Part shown: positions 1-7,735 of the stretch, in pieces
Position numbering within the stretch: position 1 is the stretch's first letter
Layout: each line of letters starts with the position of its first letter
DNA from: Lachnospiraceae bacterium
GTDB lineage: Bacteria > Bacillota > Clostridia > Lachnospirales > Lachnospiraceae
Length of the DNA: 46,102 bases
Reading direction: 5' to 3'
Assembly (NCBI GenBank): GCA_004556655.1
Contig: SFGF01000022.1
Location: 1 to 46,102, forward strand
Position numbers and translations under genes: made by a program
Notes under the pieces: generated by a model
Seen by the model: the letters and a program-made list of their open reading frames with translations, nothing else
What the model was told of the DNA's origin: nothing
Databases searched by the model: none

Positions 1-1
1 G

Positions 2-136
2 GAACAGGATTCCTTATATTTGGGGCATTTTTTGAAAGTTGTGTATATTCAATGCAACAGATTTAGTGCCTTGTGGATAAGACTGCGGAAACTCAAGGAT
101 ATTCGGTATTACGATTGTGGAAAATGTAGGATATAA
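2..136 (+). CDS. Possible C-terminal end of a gene cut by the window edge
   Basis: This frame is open from the first bases of the window to a TAA at 134-136 and would encode about 44 C-terminal residues ending in DIRYYDCGKCRI. A competing open frame from base 1 stops at 64-66 and would end a hydrophobic tail (GTGFLIFGAFFESCVYSMQQI is 21 codons long). Nothing inside the window decides between the two. The longer frame overlaps the GTG start of the next gene by 20 bases, which would fit translational coupling, since that gene has no clear ribosome binding site of its own. No family is recognised; being open for 45 codons is not strong evidence by itself. Confidence 0.3.
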   Translation, partial: EQDSLYLGHFLKVVYIQCNRFSALWIRLRKLKDIRYYDCGKCRI

Positions 137-422
137 TGAAGCGATCAAATGTCCGAACGGTATAAGGATCAAACCCAGGAATCTGGAAAAGACTGGCTAT
201 ATACCGGGAGGATTTTCCATAAAAAAGATGGATATCACAGCAGAAGAACTGCTTCAGCATGGATATTCGTTAAAGGATTTGGATTATGTTTTTTTCAGAA
301 CCAAAAAAGGGTTAGAGTATCGCTTTTTCCGGGAAGAAAGTCCGGTGAAAGGGGATGGATCCATTCCGGATCTAAAGGCATTTTATCGGGAGCTGGAAGA
401 GGGATATTATAAGCTTTATTAA
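117..422 (+). CDS. Small hypothetical protein, 101 aa
   Basis: Not recognised. It is a soluble, charged protein of 101 residues with a Tyr-rich end (EEGYYKLY) and no signal peptide or membrane segment. The start is a GTG at 117, and no in-frame ATG lies between it and the upstream stop at 78-80. AAGGAT at 95-100 is too far away to be a convincing ribosome binding site, so the start is uncertain and may depend on coupling to the gene that enters from the left. It ends 26 bases before the phosphoesterase gene, which has a strong ribosome binding site, so the two probably share a transcript. It may be an accessory of the nucleotidyltransferase/exporter locus downstream, but that rests on position only. 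Confidence 0.5.
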   Translation: MENVGYNEAIKCPNGIRIKPRNLEKTGYIPGGFSIKKMDITAEELLQHGYSLKDLDYVFFRTKKGLEYRFFREESPVKGDGSIPDLKAFYRELEEGYYKLY

Positions 423-448
423 GGTTACATTTAGGAGGGAATGCATTT

Positions 449-1348
449 TTGAAGGAATTGCGACATCAGAAATTATTCATCTTCATACTCATTTTATTGT
501 TCATAAGTGCTTCATTTGCTTGGTGTTACTGCCGGTCAAAGTATTCTCTGACCAACACATCCTACATGATTGACACCGATAAGATCCGGGAACCTATCCG
601 GATTCTTCAGCTTACGGACCTTCATAACAGTACATTTGGCGAAAAGAATCAGAAGCTCATGGAATTATCAGCAGCACAGTCACCGGATTTGATTTTTCTT
701 ACCGGTGATTTATTAAATTCCGAAGATCCCCGAACAGAGATTGCCACAGAGCTGATTGCGGATCTGCGTGACATAGCGCCGGTTTATATTTCACTGGGAA
801 ATCATGAGATAGAACACCATGAGAACTTTGGAACAGATATCATTTCTCTCTATGAAGCTGCCGGAGGTATTGTTTTGGAGAAGCAGTATGAAGATATCAC
901 GGTGAATGGGCAGCAGATCCGGGTGGGCGGAATCTATGGATACTGTTTGCCGGAGAAATACCTGAAGACAAAGGAAGCGGATCCGGAGGAATGTGCGTTT
1001 CTGAATGATTTTCAGAACACAGAGCGATATACGATGCTCTTGTGCCATATGCCTGTCTGTTGGATGATCAATGAGGGACTGGATGAATGGAACGTGGACA
1101 GTATATTTTCCGGTCATGTCCATGGGGGTCAGGTGATACTTCCACGAATCGGCGGAGTTTATGCACCGGATCTGGGATATTTCCCAGGAAAACTGGAGGG
1201 ACTGTTTGAGTCGGAGGATGGCAGCAGTACCATGGTTTTATCCAGAGGATTGGGGAGTATAGAGTCTATCCCCAGACTGAATAACATACCGGAAGTGGTC
1301 ACAGTGGATTTGGTCCCAGACTCGTCTCATCTGTCGGGAAACTCATGA
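449..1348 (+). CDS. Membrane-anchored calcineurin-like metallophosphoesterase
   Basis: The protein has 299 residues: an N-terminal hydrophobic anchor (about residues 8-27) followed by one calcineurin-like phosphoesterase domain. Dinuclear metal ligands are visible in order: D57-x-H59 in LTDLH, D87 in TGDLL, N118-H119 in GNHE, H200, and H223-x-H225 in GHVHGG. The arrangement matches YkuE/YaeI-type enzymes that act outside the membrane on phosphodiester or pyrophosphate bonds such as those of lipid head groups; the substrate here is unknown. The start is TTG at 449, because AGGAGGGA (433-440) sits 8 bases upstream and the nearer ATG at 441 is followed at once by a stop. It is probably cotranscribed with the 101-residue gene before it. 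The family call is firm and the physiological role is not. Confidence 0.88.
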   Translation: MKELRHQKLFIFILILLFISASFAWCYCRSKYSLTNTSYMIDTDKIREPIRILQLTDLHNSTFGEKNQKLMELSAAQSPDLIFLTGDLLNSEDPRTEIATELIADLRDIAPVYISLGNHEIEHHENFGTDIISLYEAAGGIVLEKQYEDITVNGQQIRVGGIYGYCLPEKYLKTKEADPEECAFLNDFQNTERYTMLLCHMPVCWMINEGLDEWNVDSIFSGHVHGGQVILPRIGGVYAPDLGYFPGKLEGLFESEDGSSTMVLSRGLGSIESIPRLNNIPEVVTVDLVPDSSHLSGNS

Positions 1349-1355
1349 AAATAGA

Positions 1356-1383
1356 GTCAATATCAGAAATATCTTGATTTTTT
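1356..1383 (+). terminator. Weak hairpin with T6 tract after the phosphoesterase gene
   Basis: TCAATAT (1357-1363) can pair with ATCTTGA (1371-1377) with one mismatch, and six T follow at 1378-1383. The stem is short, and the T tract overlaps the -35 box of the candidate promoter at 1374, so termination is probably partial. Confidence 0.35.
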
Positions 1384-1402
1384 CGCATAGAGTGCTTACT
1401 AT
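1374..1402 (+). promoter_or_regulatory. Candidate sigma-A promoter for the nucleotidyltransferase/ABC pair
   Basis: TTGATT (1374-1379), a 17-base spacer and TACTAT (1397-1402). Transcription would start near 1409, exactly where an 8-bp inverted repeat begins (AGATTGTG 1409-1416, CACAATCT 1433-1440), so the mRNA would carry a 5'-terminal stem-loop ahead of the ribosome binding site AAAGGAGA at about 1467-1474. Confidence 0.5.
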
Positions 1403-1478
1403 TAGAGAAGATTGTGGAGGCTGCCTGCAGATCACAATCTGGAAGTAAATTTGGCATCTACAATATAAAAGGAGAAAC

Positions 1479-2726
1479 ATGGACGTAAAGTTTGACTTGT
1501 TTTTAACGGCGTTAAAAGCCGCATTAAAGAATGAAAAAGTATCGTGGGATATGGAACTGACACCGGAAAATTGGATGGAGCTTTTTAAAACAGCCAATAT
1601 CCATCATGTTCTTCCTATGATTTATGAAGCAGTATATAGTTGTTCGTCTGCCAGAACGCTGGAACCGCAGCTTTCCATGTCATATAAAAGGATGACGATT
1701 CGGGAGGTTATGATGCAGACCATGAAAACCGGTGAATTTTTGCAGTTGTATCAGCAGCTGCAAAAGGCAGGAGTAAAGCCACTGGTAGTGAAAGGAATTG
1801 TATGCCGCTGCCTTTATCCGAATCCCGATTACCGAATGTCCGGCGATGAGGACATATTGATCGCAAAAGAGCAGTTTGAACCGTGTCATAAGGCAATGCT
1901 GGAATACGGGATGCAGCTGTCTGACCCGGAAAAGGACATACAGACCGCTTATGAGATACCTTACGGAAAACCCGGAAGTCCGATTTATATTGAGCTGCAT
2001 AAGAATTTGTTTCCACCGGAATCAGAGGCTTATGGAGACCTGAATCGATTTTTTGAAGAAGTTCATAGTAGATCAGTGAAGCTGTCAGTGGAAGGAAAAG
2101 ATGTCTATACCATGGAGCCTTCGGATCATTTGTTTTATTTGATCTGTCATGCATTCAAACACTTTTTACATAGTGGCTTTGGGATTCGTCAGGTGTGTGA
2201 CATCACCCTGTTTGCCAATGCTTACGGTGAACAGATTGACTGGATGAAAGTTCTGCGGCAGTGCCGAAAGATCCATGCGGATTTGTTTGCGGTAGCATTA
2301 TTTCAGATAGGAGAAAAGTATTTGACCTTTGATCCGGAAGCTGCCTGCTATCCAAAAGTGTGGCGCAGTATACGGATCGATGAACGTATGATGCTGGATG
2401 ATCTTCTGGATGCAGGAATCTATGGAGACGGAACCATGAGCCGCAAACATAGCAGCAATATTACATTGAATGCAGTTTCAGCACAAAAACAGGGAAAACG
2501 TTCCGGAAACCATGTTTTGAAAACCGTATTTCCTCCACTGCAGCAGATGGAGGCACGCTATCCATATCTGAAAGAAAAACCCTACCTCCTTCCGGCAGCA
2601 TGGATATCCCGGATTCTCAAATATCGAAAAGAAATCAGTTCGGGGACAAATAATGATGCGGCAGAAAGTATACAAATTGCCAATCAACGGATAGAACTGA
2701 TGAAACAGTATGGGATTATAAAATGA
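1479..2726 (+). CDS. Nucleotidyltransferase family protein (PF14907 type)
   Basis: The protein has 415 residues. The core signature of the uncharacterised nucleotidyltransferase family PF14907 is visible: KG at 105-106, then YPNPDYR, then GDEDIL with the D-x-D metal pair at 123 and 125. These enzymes belong to the Pol-beta nucleotidyltransferase fold, and their substrates are mostly unknown. Members are found next to PqqD-like proteins, HPr-kinase-like proteins and ABC exporters in lasso-peptide and related RiPP clusters, where they are thought to modify the peptide or an intermediate. The ATG at 1479 follows AAAGGAGAAAC. The ABC exporter gene begins 19 bases after its stop. The fold call is good; the link to peptide modification is inferred from the exporter alone. 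Confidence 0.8.
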   Translation: MDVKFDLFLTALKAALKNEKVSWDMELTPENWMELFKTANIHHVLPMIYEAVYSCSSARTLEPQLSMSYKRMTIREVMMQTMKTGEFLQLYQQLQKAGVKPLVVKGIVCRCLYPNPDYRMSGDEDILIAKEQFEPCHKAMLEYGMQLSDPEKDIQTAYEIPYGKPGSPIYIELHKNLFPPESEAYGDLNRFFEEVHSRSVKLSVEGKDVYTMEPSDHLFYLICHAFKHFLHSGFGIRQVCDITLFANAYGEQIDWMKVLRQCRKIHADLFAVALFQIGEKYLTFDPEAACYPKVWRSIRIDERMMLDDLLDAGIYGDGTMSRKHSSNITLNAVSAQKQGKRSGNHVLKTVFPPLQQMEARYPYLKEKPYLLPAAWISRILKYRKEISSGTNNDAAESIQIANQRIELMKQYGIIK

Positions 2727-2745
2727 TGTTAAGAAAGGACTTTAA

Positions 2746-4530
2746 ATGGAAGAAAATAAGAACAACAAGAATCTTTCTTTTGAATCGCTTGATATTTTAA
2801 TATCGCGTTGGAAGAATGGCACGTTTTCGGAAATCATTGACGACTGGAAATGGATCTTCAGCTATAGCGCCAGATATAAGGGAGCCATTGCTTTCTATAT
2901 TTTTCTTGGCGTTTTCAGTACTTCTCTGGGACTGGTCAGCAGTGTGGCCAGTAAATATCTGATAGATATTATTACCGGTTATCAGACGAGTAAGCTGATG
3001 ATCATGCTTGTGATCATGGTGGGAAGTTCCCTGTTCAGTTTACTCTTTGACAGTGTCATAGGGCGGATTTCTACGAAGCTGAGTATCGATATCAACAATG
3101 ATATCCAGGCAGATATTTTCGATAAAATCGTAGATGCGGACTGGATGGCCATTAACGGCTATTCCAACGGAGATATACTGAATCGATTTAACGGGGATAT
3201 TGGTACAGTCAGCGGCAATGCCATCAGCTGGCTTCCTACGATCATTATCGCAATCTATAAGTTCATCGCAACCTTCGTGGTGATTCTTCATTATGATGTG
3301 GTGATGGCGGTCATTTCCTTTCTCAGTGCACCGTTCATGCTGTTGATATCCCGTTTTGTGATTAAAAAGCAGAGAGAATACAGCAAAAAAGTCCGTGAGA
3401 TGAGCAGTCAGCTGATGACCTTTGAGGTGGAAACCTTTTATAATTTTGATACGATCAAGTCTTTTGGTGTTGCTCCTTATTACAGTAAAAAGATGCGCTG
3501 GTGGCAGCAAAAGTATAAAGATATCAGTCTCAGATACAATATGTTCTCCATAAAAACCAATATTTTTCTGTCTGTTCTTGGTATGCTGGTACAGTTTGTA
3601 GCTTTTGGATATTGTCTGTTTCGACTGTGGACACACGATATATCATATGGTACAATGACCTTGTTTTTGCAGCAGAGGAGTAATCTCTCTGGTGCTTTTA
3701 ACAATGTGATTTCTATCATCCCCTCTTTTTTGAACAGTTCAGTATCGGCTCACAGGATTCGTGAACTCGTGGAGCTGCCGAAAGAAGTACATATTCCGGA
3801 AAGTAATGAACTGGACAGATATGCAGATCAGGGATTCACAGTTCAGATGGAGGAAGTGAATTTTTCTTATGTAGAAGGAAAAAGAGTGATCACAGATTCT
3901 TCTTTTCAGGCTTGTCCCGGTGAGATCATCGCTTTGGTAGGTCCTTCAGGAGAAGGAAAGACGACCATGATCCGGCTGATACTGGGATTGATCCGTCCGG
4001 AACAGGGAAATGTGGTGATCCGAACCTCCGGAGGTATGGAAATAAAGATGAATGCGGAGACCAGACACCTGTTTGCGTATGTGCCTCAGGGAAATACGAT
4101 CCTTTCCGGTACCATAGCGGAGAATATGCGTATCGTGAAGGAAGATGCTTCGGATGAAGAAATCATAGAAGCTTTGAAGACAGCCTGTGCATGGGAGTTT
4201 GTTGAGAAGATGCCGGATACCATCAACGCAAAGATCGGAGAGCGTGGTCGGGGATTTTCGGAAGGACAGGCACAGAGGATTGCGATTGCGAGAGCAATAC
4301 TGCGTGATGCGCCGATTCTTCTTCTGGATGAAGCTACATCTGCACTGGATGTGACCACAGAAAGAAAGGTGCTGCGCAATATCATTCAACAAAACCCGAC
4401 GAAAGTATGTATCGTAACGACCCACCGTCCCAGTGTGCTGAATATGTGTCAGCGGGTATATCGGGTAATGGAAACACAGGTGAAAGAACTTAATGAAGAA
4501 GAATCCAGCCGCATGGCTATGGACTTTTAA
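2746..4530 (+). CDS. ABC exporter, fused membrane and ATPase domains
   Basis: This is a half-transporter of 594 residues. Residues 40-345 form an ABC type-1 transmembrane domain with about six helices, and residues 365-594 form the ATPase. Walker A is GPSGEGKTT (399-407), the signature motif is FSEGQ (504-508) instead of LSGGQ, Walker B is ILLLDEA (524-530), and the switch histidine is H560 in TTHRP. There is no N-terminal C39 peptidase domain, so it would not cleave a leader peptide itself. It follows the nucleotidyltransferase gene closely and most likely exports the product of that locus, possibly a modified peptide; a lipid or drug exporter cannot be excluded. The next gene has its own promoter. 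Confidence 0.9.
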   Translation: MEENKNNKNLSFESLDILISRWKNGTFSEIIDDWKWIFSYSARYKGAIAFYIFLGVFSTSLGLVSSVASKYLIDIITGYQTSKLMIMLVIMVGSSLFSLLFDSVIGRISTKLSIDINNDIQADIFDKIVDADWMAINGYSNGDILNRFNGDIGTVSGNAISWLPTIIIAIYKFIATFVVILHYDVVMAVISFLSAPFMLLISRFVIKKQREYSKKVREMSSQLMTFEVETFYNFDTIKSFGVAPYYSKKMRWWQQKYKDISLRYNMFSIKTNIFLSVLGMLVQFVAFGYCLFRLWTHDISYGTMTLFLQQRSNLSGAFNNVISIIPSFLNSSVSAHRIRELVELPKEVHIPESNELDRYADQGFTVQMEEVNFSYVEGKRVITDSSFQACPGEIIALVGPSGEGKTTMIRLILGLIRPEQGNVVIRTSGGMEIKMNAETRHLFAYVPQGNTILSGTIAENMRIVKEDASDEEIIEALKTACAWEFVEKMPDTINAKIGERGRGFSEGQAQRIAIARAILRDAPILLLDEATSALDVTTERKVLRNIIQQNPTKVCIVTTHRPSVLNMCQRVYRVMETQVKELNEEESSRMAMDF

Positions 4531-4551
4531 GAATACACGCTCAAATTATTA

Positions 4552-4580
4552 TTTCACTTTTGGGCTAAAAGTGTTACTAT
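4552..4580 (+). promoter_or_regulatory. Candidate sigma-A promoter of the polysaccharide-kinase cassette
   Basis: TTTCAC (4552-4557), a 17-base spacer and TACTAT (4575-4580). The predicted start of transcription (about 4587) falls on the upstream in-frame ATG at 4585. This supports the downstream ATG at 4606, which has GGAGGAG at 4595-4601, as the true start of cpsB. Confidence 0.55.
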
Positions 4581-4605
4581 ATTTATGGTAATACGGAGGA
4601 GAATT

Positions 4606-5394
4606 ATGATAGATATACATTCCCATATACTTCCGGGAGTAGATGACGGAGCTTATGAGATGGAGGAATCTGTTGACATGGTTACCATGGCTGCAGAAAG
4701 TGGTGTGAAATATATTGTGGCCACGCCTCATTGTAATATTCCCGGTCTTTATGATAATTATGTGGATGATGAATTTCTGGAACATTTTTATGATCTGAAG
4801 CGTGTGGTGAAGGCCATGGGCATTCCGATCCAGGTTCTGGGAGGGATGGAAGTCTTCGCAACACCGGAACTTCCACGACTTTTGCAGGATAAAAAAGTAT
4901 TGACTCTGAATGGTACCAGGTATTTTCTTGTGGAATTTGCTTTTGATGAAGAACCGGATTTTTGTGATGAGATACTGGAGAAGACCGTACGTCTGGGTTA
5001 TATACCGGTGATCGCACATCCGGAACGATATTATTTTGTACAGGATCGTCCGCAGCTGGTAGAAAAGTGGTATCGGCGGGGCTATGGCATTCAGGTTAAT
5101 AAAGGAAGTATATTGGGGCGATTCGGAAGAAGTGTCATGTATACAGTGGATCAGCTTCTGCAGCATAAGGTTGTTACCTGTGTGGGGAGTGATGCACATT
5201 CTTCCTATAAGAGGACACCGCATATGGCGGAGGCGGCTGCGTACCTGACAGAAACATATGGGGAAGAATACACCAATCTTTTGATGACGGAAAATCCATA
5301 CAGGATTTTGACAGGCAAAAGTCTGATGCATCAGGGAATAGAAAAACCTTCGGAACGATATGACGCTCGTGATTACAGGAGAGATTTAGTATGA
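4606..5394 (+). CDS. cpsB: CpsB/CapC-family PHP tyrosine-protein phosphatase
   Basis: This is a 262-residue PHP-fold phosphatase of the CpsB/Wzb-replacing type, which removes phosphate from the tyrosine-rich tails of bacterial tyrosine kinases that control capsule or exopolysaccharide polymerisation. Metal ligands are visible at H5 and H7 (HSH), H42 (TPH), E82, H138 (AHPE), and D196 and H198 (SDAH). The start at 4606 was preferred over an ATG at 4585, because the ribosome binding site and a promoter -10 box both point to it. The stop overlaps the next start (ATGA at 5391). Two candidate substrate kinases are encoded two and three genes downstream in the same apparent operon. Confidence 0.92.
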   Translation: MIDIHSHILPGVDDGAYEMEESVDMVTMAAESGVKYIVATPHCNIPGLYDNYVDDEFLEHFYDLKRVVKAMGIPIQVLGGMEVFATPELPRLLQDKKVLTLNGTRYFLVEFAFDEEPDFCDEILEKTVRLGYIPVIAHPERYYFVQDRPQLVEKWYRRGYGIQVNKGSILGRFGRSVMYTVDQLLQHKVVTCVGSDAHSSYKRTPHMAEAAAYLTETYGEEYTNLLMTENPYRILTGKSLMHQGIEKPSERYDARDYRRDLV

Positions 5395-6287
5395 GAAAGA
5401 TGAGGATATTGATTATATTGTTTTTTGTGGCGACAACGGCTTTGTTTGTCGTTTATAATATAAAGAATCTGGCGGTTGAGGATTCCCAGGCGCCGGTGAT
5501 CAGCTGCGATTCAGATACGATCCAGGTAAGCATCGAATCCACGGAAGAAGATTTGCTCAGTGGTATGTCGGCACAGGACAACAGAGACGGAGATGTGACA
5601 GATTCGATGGTTGTAGTGTCCAAGTCCAAGTTCGTAGAAAAAGGGAAATGTCGTGTGAACTATGCGGCTTTTGATAAAAACAGTAATGTTGCTACCTATA
5701 CCAGATATCTGGAATATACAGACTATACCTCTCCCCATTTTTCGATTACAGAACCGCTTCGCTTCGATGCATCAAAAGATGTGGAGAACCTGTCACAGTA
5801 CATACATGCAGAGGATTGTCTGGATGGAGATATCAGTGGTCTGATTAAGATGAGATATGTAGATGACGGATACGTATATGGACAAAGCGGGGATGTGGGG
5901 ATTAACTGTCAGGTGACCAACACCAGCGGTGACACCGTACAGATGACAGTAAATCTGGAAATGCTGGATGCAGAAGAATATAACAAGACTCATCCGATCC
6001 TCACAGAATATCTGGTATACACACGTGTAAATGAGTCAGTGGAACCGTCTCAATATCTGGTCGGCGTTGAAACCGGCATGTCCCAGTATTTATTTGAGGA
6101 GCATGAGGGACAGATCGGGGACGAAGAGCAGGAGCCTGAGTATGAAAGAGATGATATCCGGATCGAGAGCAATGTGGATTACAATACACCTGGAATCTAT
6201 ACGATCCGATATACCGCAACATCGTTTGATGGTTACAACAAGGAAATTATGGGAAGTACAACCCTTTACGTAATTGTGGAAGAATAG
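5391..6287 (+). CDS. Membrane-anchored protein with DUF5011/Ig-like repeats
   Basis: The protein has 298 residues with an uncleaved-looking N-terminal anchor (residues 4-22) and an acidic extracytoplasmic part. Two repeats are visible, each carrying a D-x-x-DGD element (DNRDGDVT near 63-70 and EDCLDGDIS near 141-149), followed by a third less similar segment that ends in the NTPGIYTIRYTATS pattern. This is typical of bacterial Ig-like DUF5011/HYR domains of surface proteins. It overlaps cpsB by four bases and is followed 9 bases later by the first kinase gene, so it belongs to the cassette. It may act as a surface or polymer-binding partner of the kinase/chain-length proteins. The domain call is moderate and the role is unknown. 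Confidence 0.65.
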   Translation: MRKMRILIILFFVATTALFVVYNIKNLAVEDSQAPVISCDSDTIQVSIESTEEDLLSGMSAQDNRDGDVTDSMVVVSKSKFVEKGKCRVNYAAFDKNSNVATYTRYLEYTDYTSPHFSITEPLRFDASKDVENLSQYIHAEDCLDGDISGLIKMRYVDDGYVYGQSGDVGINCQVTNTSGDTVQMTVNLEMLDAEEYNKTHPILTEYLVYTRVNESVEPSQYLVGVETGMSQYLFEEHEGQIGDEEQEPEYERDDIRIESNVDYNTPGIYTIRYTATSFDGYNKEIMGSTTLYVIVEE

Positions 6288-6296
6288 GAGGATTAT

Positions 6297-7733
6297 ATGC
6301 AGGAAAACAGCAGAGAACGTTCTTCTGACAAATTGGAAAATATCAATTATTACAGCATCATCCTGGATGTTCTCCATAACTGGTGGGTGATCCTGATCGG
6401 AGCAGCTGCGGTGGCGATGCTGGCCAATATGTATGGAAAAGAACAGTATAATACAACTTATACAACCAGTGCAACCTTTGTAGTATCTTCAAAGGATGCT
6501 TACAGTAATGTATACAGCAACCTGTCATCTGCTCAGAATCTGGCATCTACCTTTTCCAACATTCTGAACAGCAGGATCATGGAGAAGAAGGTATGCGAAG
6601 ATCTGGGACTGGACAGACTGGATGCCACAGCAAGTGCGTCGGTAATTGATGAAACCAATCTTCTGGTACTGAAAGTGACAGCCTCCACACCGGAGCTGGC
6701 GTATCGGATCATTCGCTCGATTATGAATAATTATACGACGGTTTCTTCGGCTGTACTGGGCAACAGTATGATGGAAGTACTGCAGGAGCCGGATGTACCT
6801 ATGAGTCCGGATACCTTTCTGGATGTAAGAACTTCTACGAAGAAAGCATTCTTGTATGCGGGACTGGTATTCATACTGATCTTTGCCGGCCTGTCTTATC
6901 TGAATGATACAGTAAAAAGTGAAAAAGAGCTGGCAGCCAAGCTGGATGCCAAGGCACTGGGAGCAATTTATTTTGAAAAAAAATATAAAACAGTTCTGTC
7001 CCGGATAAAACATAAAAAGACAAGTGTATTGGTTACCAATGCTACATCAAGCTTCCAGTTTGTAGAGAATTATAAAAAGATTGCTGCAAAGCTTACTTAT
7101 ATCGCAGCAGAAAAAAACAGTAAGACCATCGTGGTGACCAGTGTGGTGGAAAATGAAGGAAAATCAACAGTTGCCGCCAATCTGGCTCTTACCCTGGCAA
7201 AAAATCCAGCGAAGGTTTTGCTGGTGGACTGTGACCTTCGCCGTCCGTCCCAGTATCTGATTCTGGACAAAAATGTACCGAAAGGAAAGTCATTTCCGGA
7301 TTTTCTGGATAAAAAATGTGAACTGAAGGATGTTCTGCATTATGATCCGGACAAAAGGCTTTATACCATATTGAGCGGCAAAGCATACTCTAATTCTACA
7401 GAGATTGTTTCCTCGCTGGATATGCAGAATGCCCTGAACGTGTTTAAAAGAGCATTTGATTATATTATTCTGGATACGCCGCCCATGTCTCTGATGGCCG
7501 ATGCGGAAGCACTGGCGGATCAGGCGGATCTGAGTGTTCTGGTAGTCAGATACAATACGATTCAGGCTGCAGATATCAATGATGCCGTGGATGCACTGAA
7601 TGGTTCCAATTCTCGTCTGGCGGGCTGCATACTGAATCTGGTAAAGAGACCGCCCAAATTACAGTCTGGTGCCCGTGTAAACGGTTATGGTAAGTATAAA
7701 TATGGAAATTACAGCACAACGGAGAAGAACTGA
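6297..7733 (+). CDS. Chain-length regulator/BY-kinase fusion, first copy
   Basis: The protein has 478 residues. A Wzz/CpsC-type part with membrane helices near 28-46 and 184-203 is fused to a cytoplasmic CpsD-type tyrosine kinase. Walker A lies at 282-291 (SVVENEGKST, lacking the usual Pro-Gly), Walker A' is VLLVDCDLRR (307-316) and Walker B is YIILDTPP (389-396). The E-x2-R-x2-R oligomerisation motif of canonical BY-kinases is not conserved: the equivalent stretch reads ENYKKIA (257-263). The C-terminal tyrosine cluster is short, with about four Tyr in GYGKYKYGNYS. It sits immediately before a second, more canonical copy (2 bases between stop and start). The Walker A variant may be common in clostridial kinases, so loss of activity should not be assumed. 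Confidence 0.88.
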   Translation: MQENSRERSSDKLENINYYSIILDVLHNWWVILIGAAAVAMLANMYGKEQYNTTYTTSATFVVSSKDAYSNVYSNLSSAQNLASTFSNILNSRIMEKKVCEDLGLDRLDATASASVIDETNLLVLKVTASTPELAYRIIRSIMNNYTTVSSAVLGNSMMEVLQEPDVPMSPDTFLDVRTSTKKAFLYAGLVFILIFAGLSYLNDTVKSEKELAAKLDAKALGAIYFEKKYKTVLSRIKHKKTSVLVTNATSSFQFVENYKKIAAKLTYIAAEKNSKTIVVTSVVENEGKSTVAANLALTLAKNPAKVLLVDCDLRRPSQYLILDKNVPKGKSFPDFLDKKCELKDVLHYDPDKRLYTILSGKAYSNSTEIVSSLDMQNALNVFKRAFDYIILDTPPMSLMADAEALADQADLSVLVVRYNTIQAADINDAVDALNGSNSRLAGCILNLVKRPPKLQSGARVNGYGKYKYGNYSTTEKN

Positions 7734-7735
7734 GT

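Noticed and set aside
6297..7733. First BY-kinase as a dead pseudokinase
   Set aside because: The lysine and Ser/Thr of Walker A and the acidic residues of Walker A' and B are intact, and similar Walker A variants may occur in active clostridial kinases, so loss of activity is not supported.
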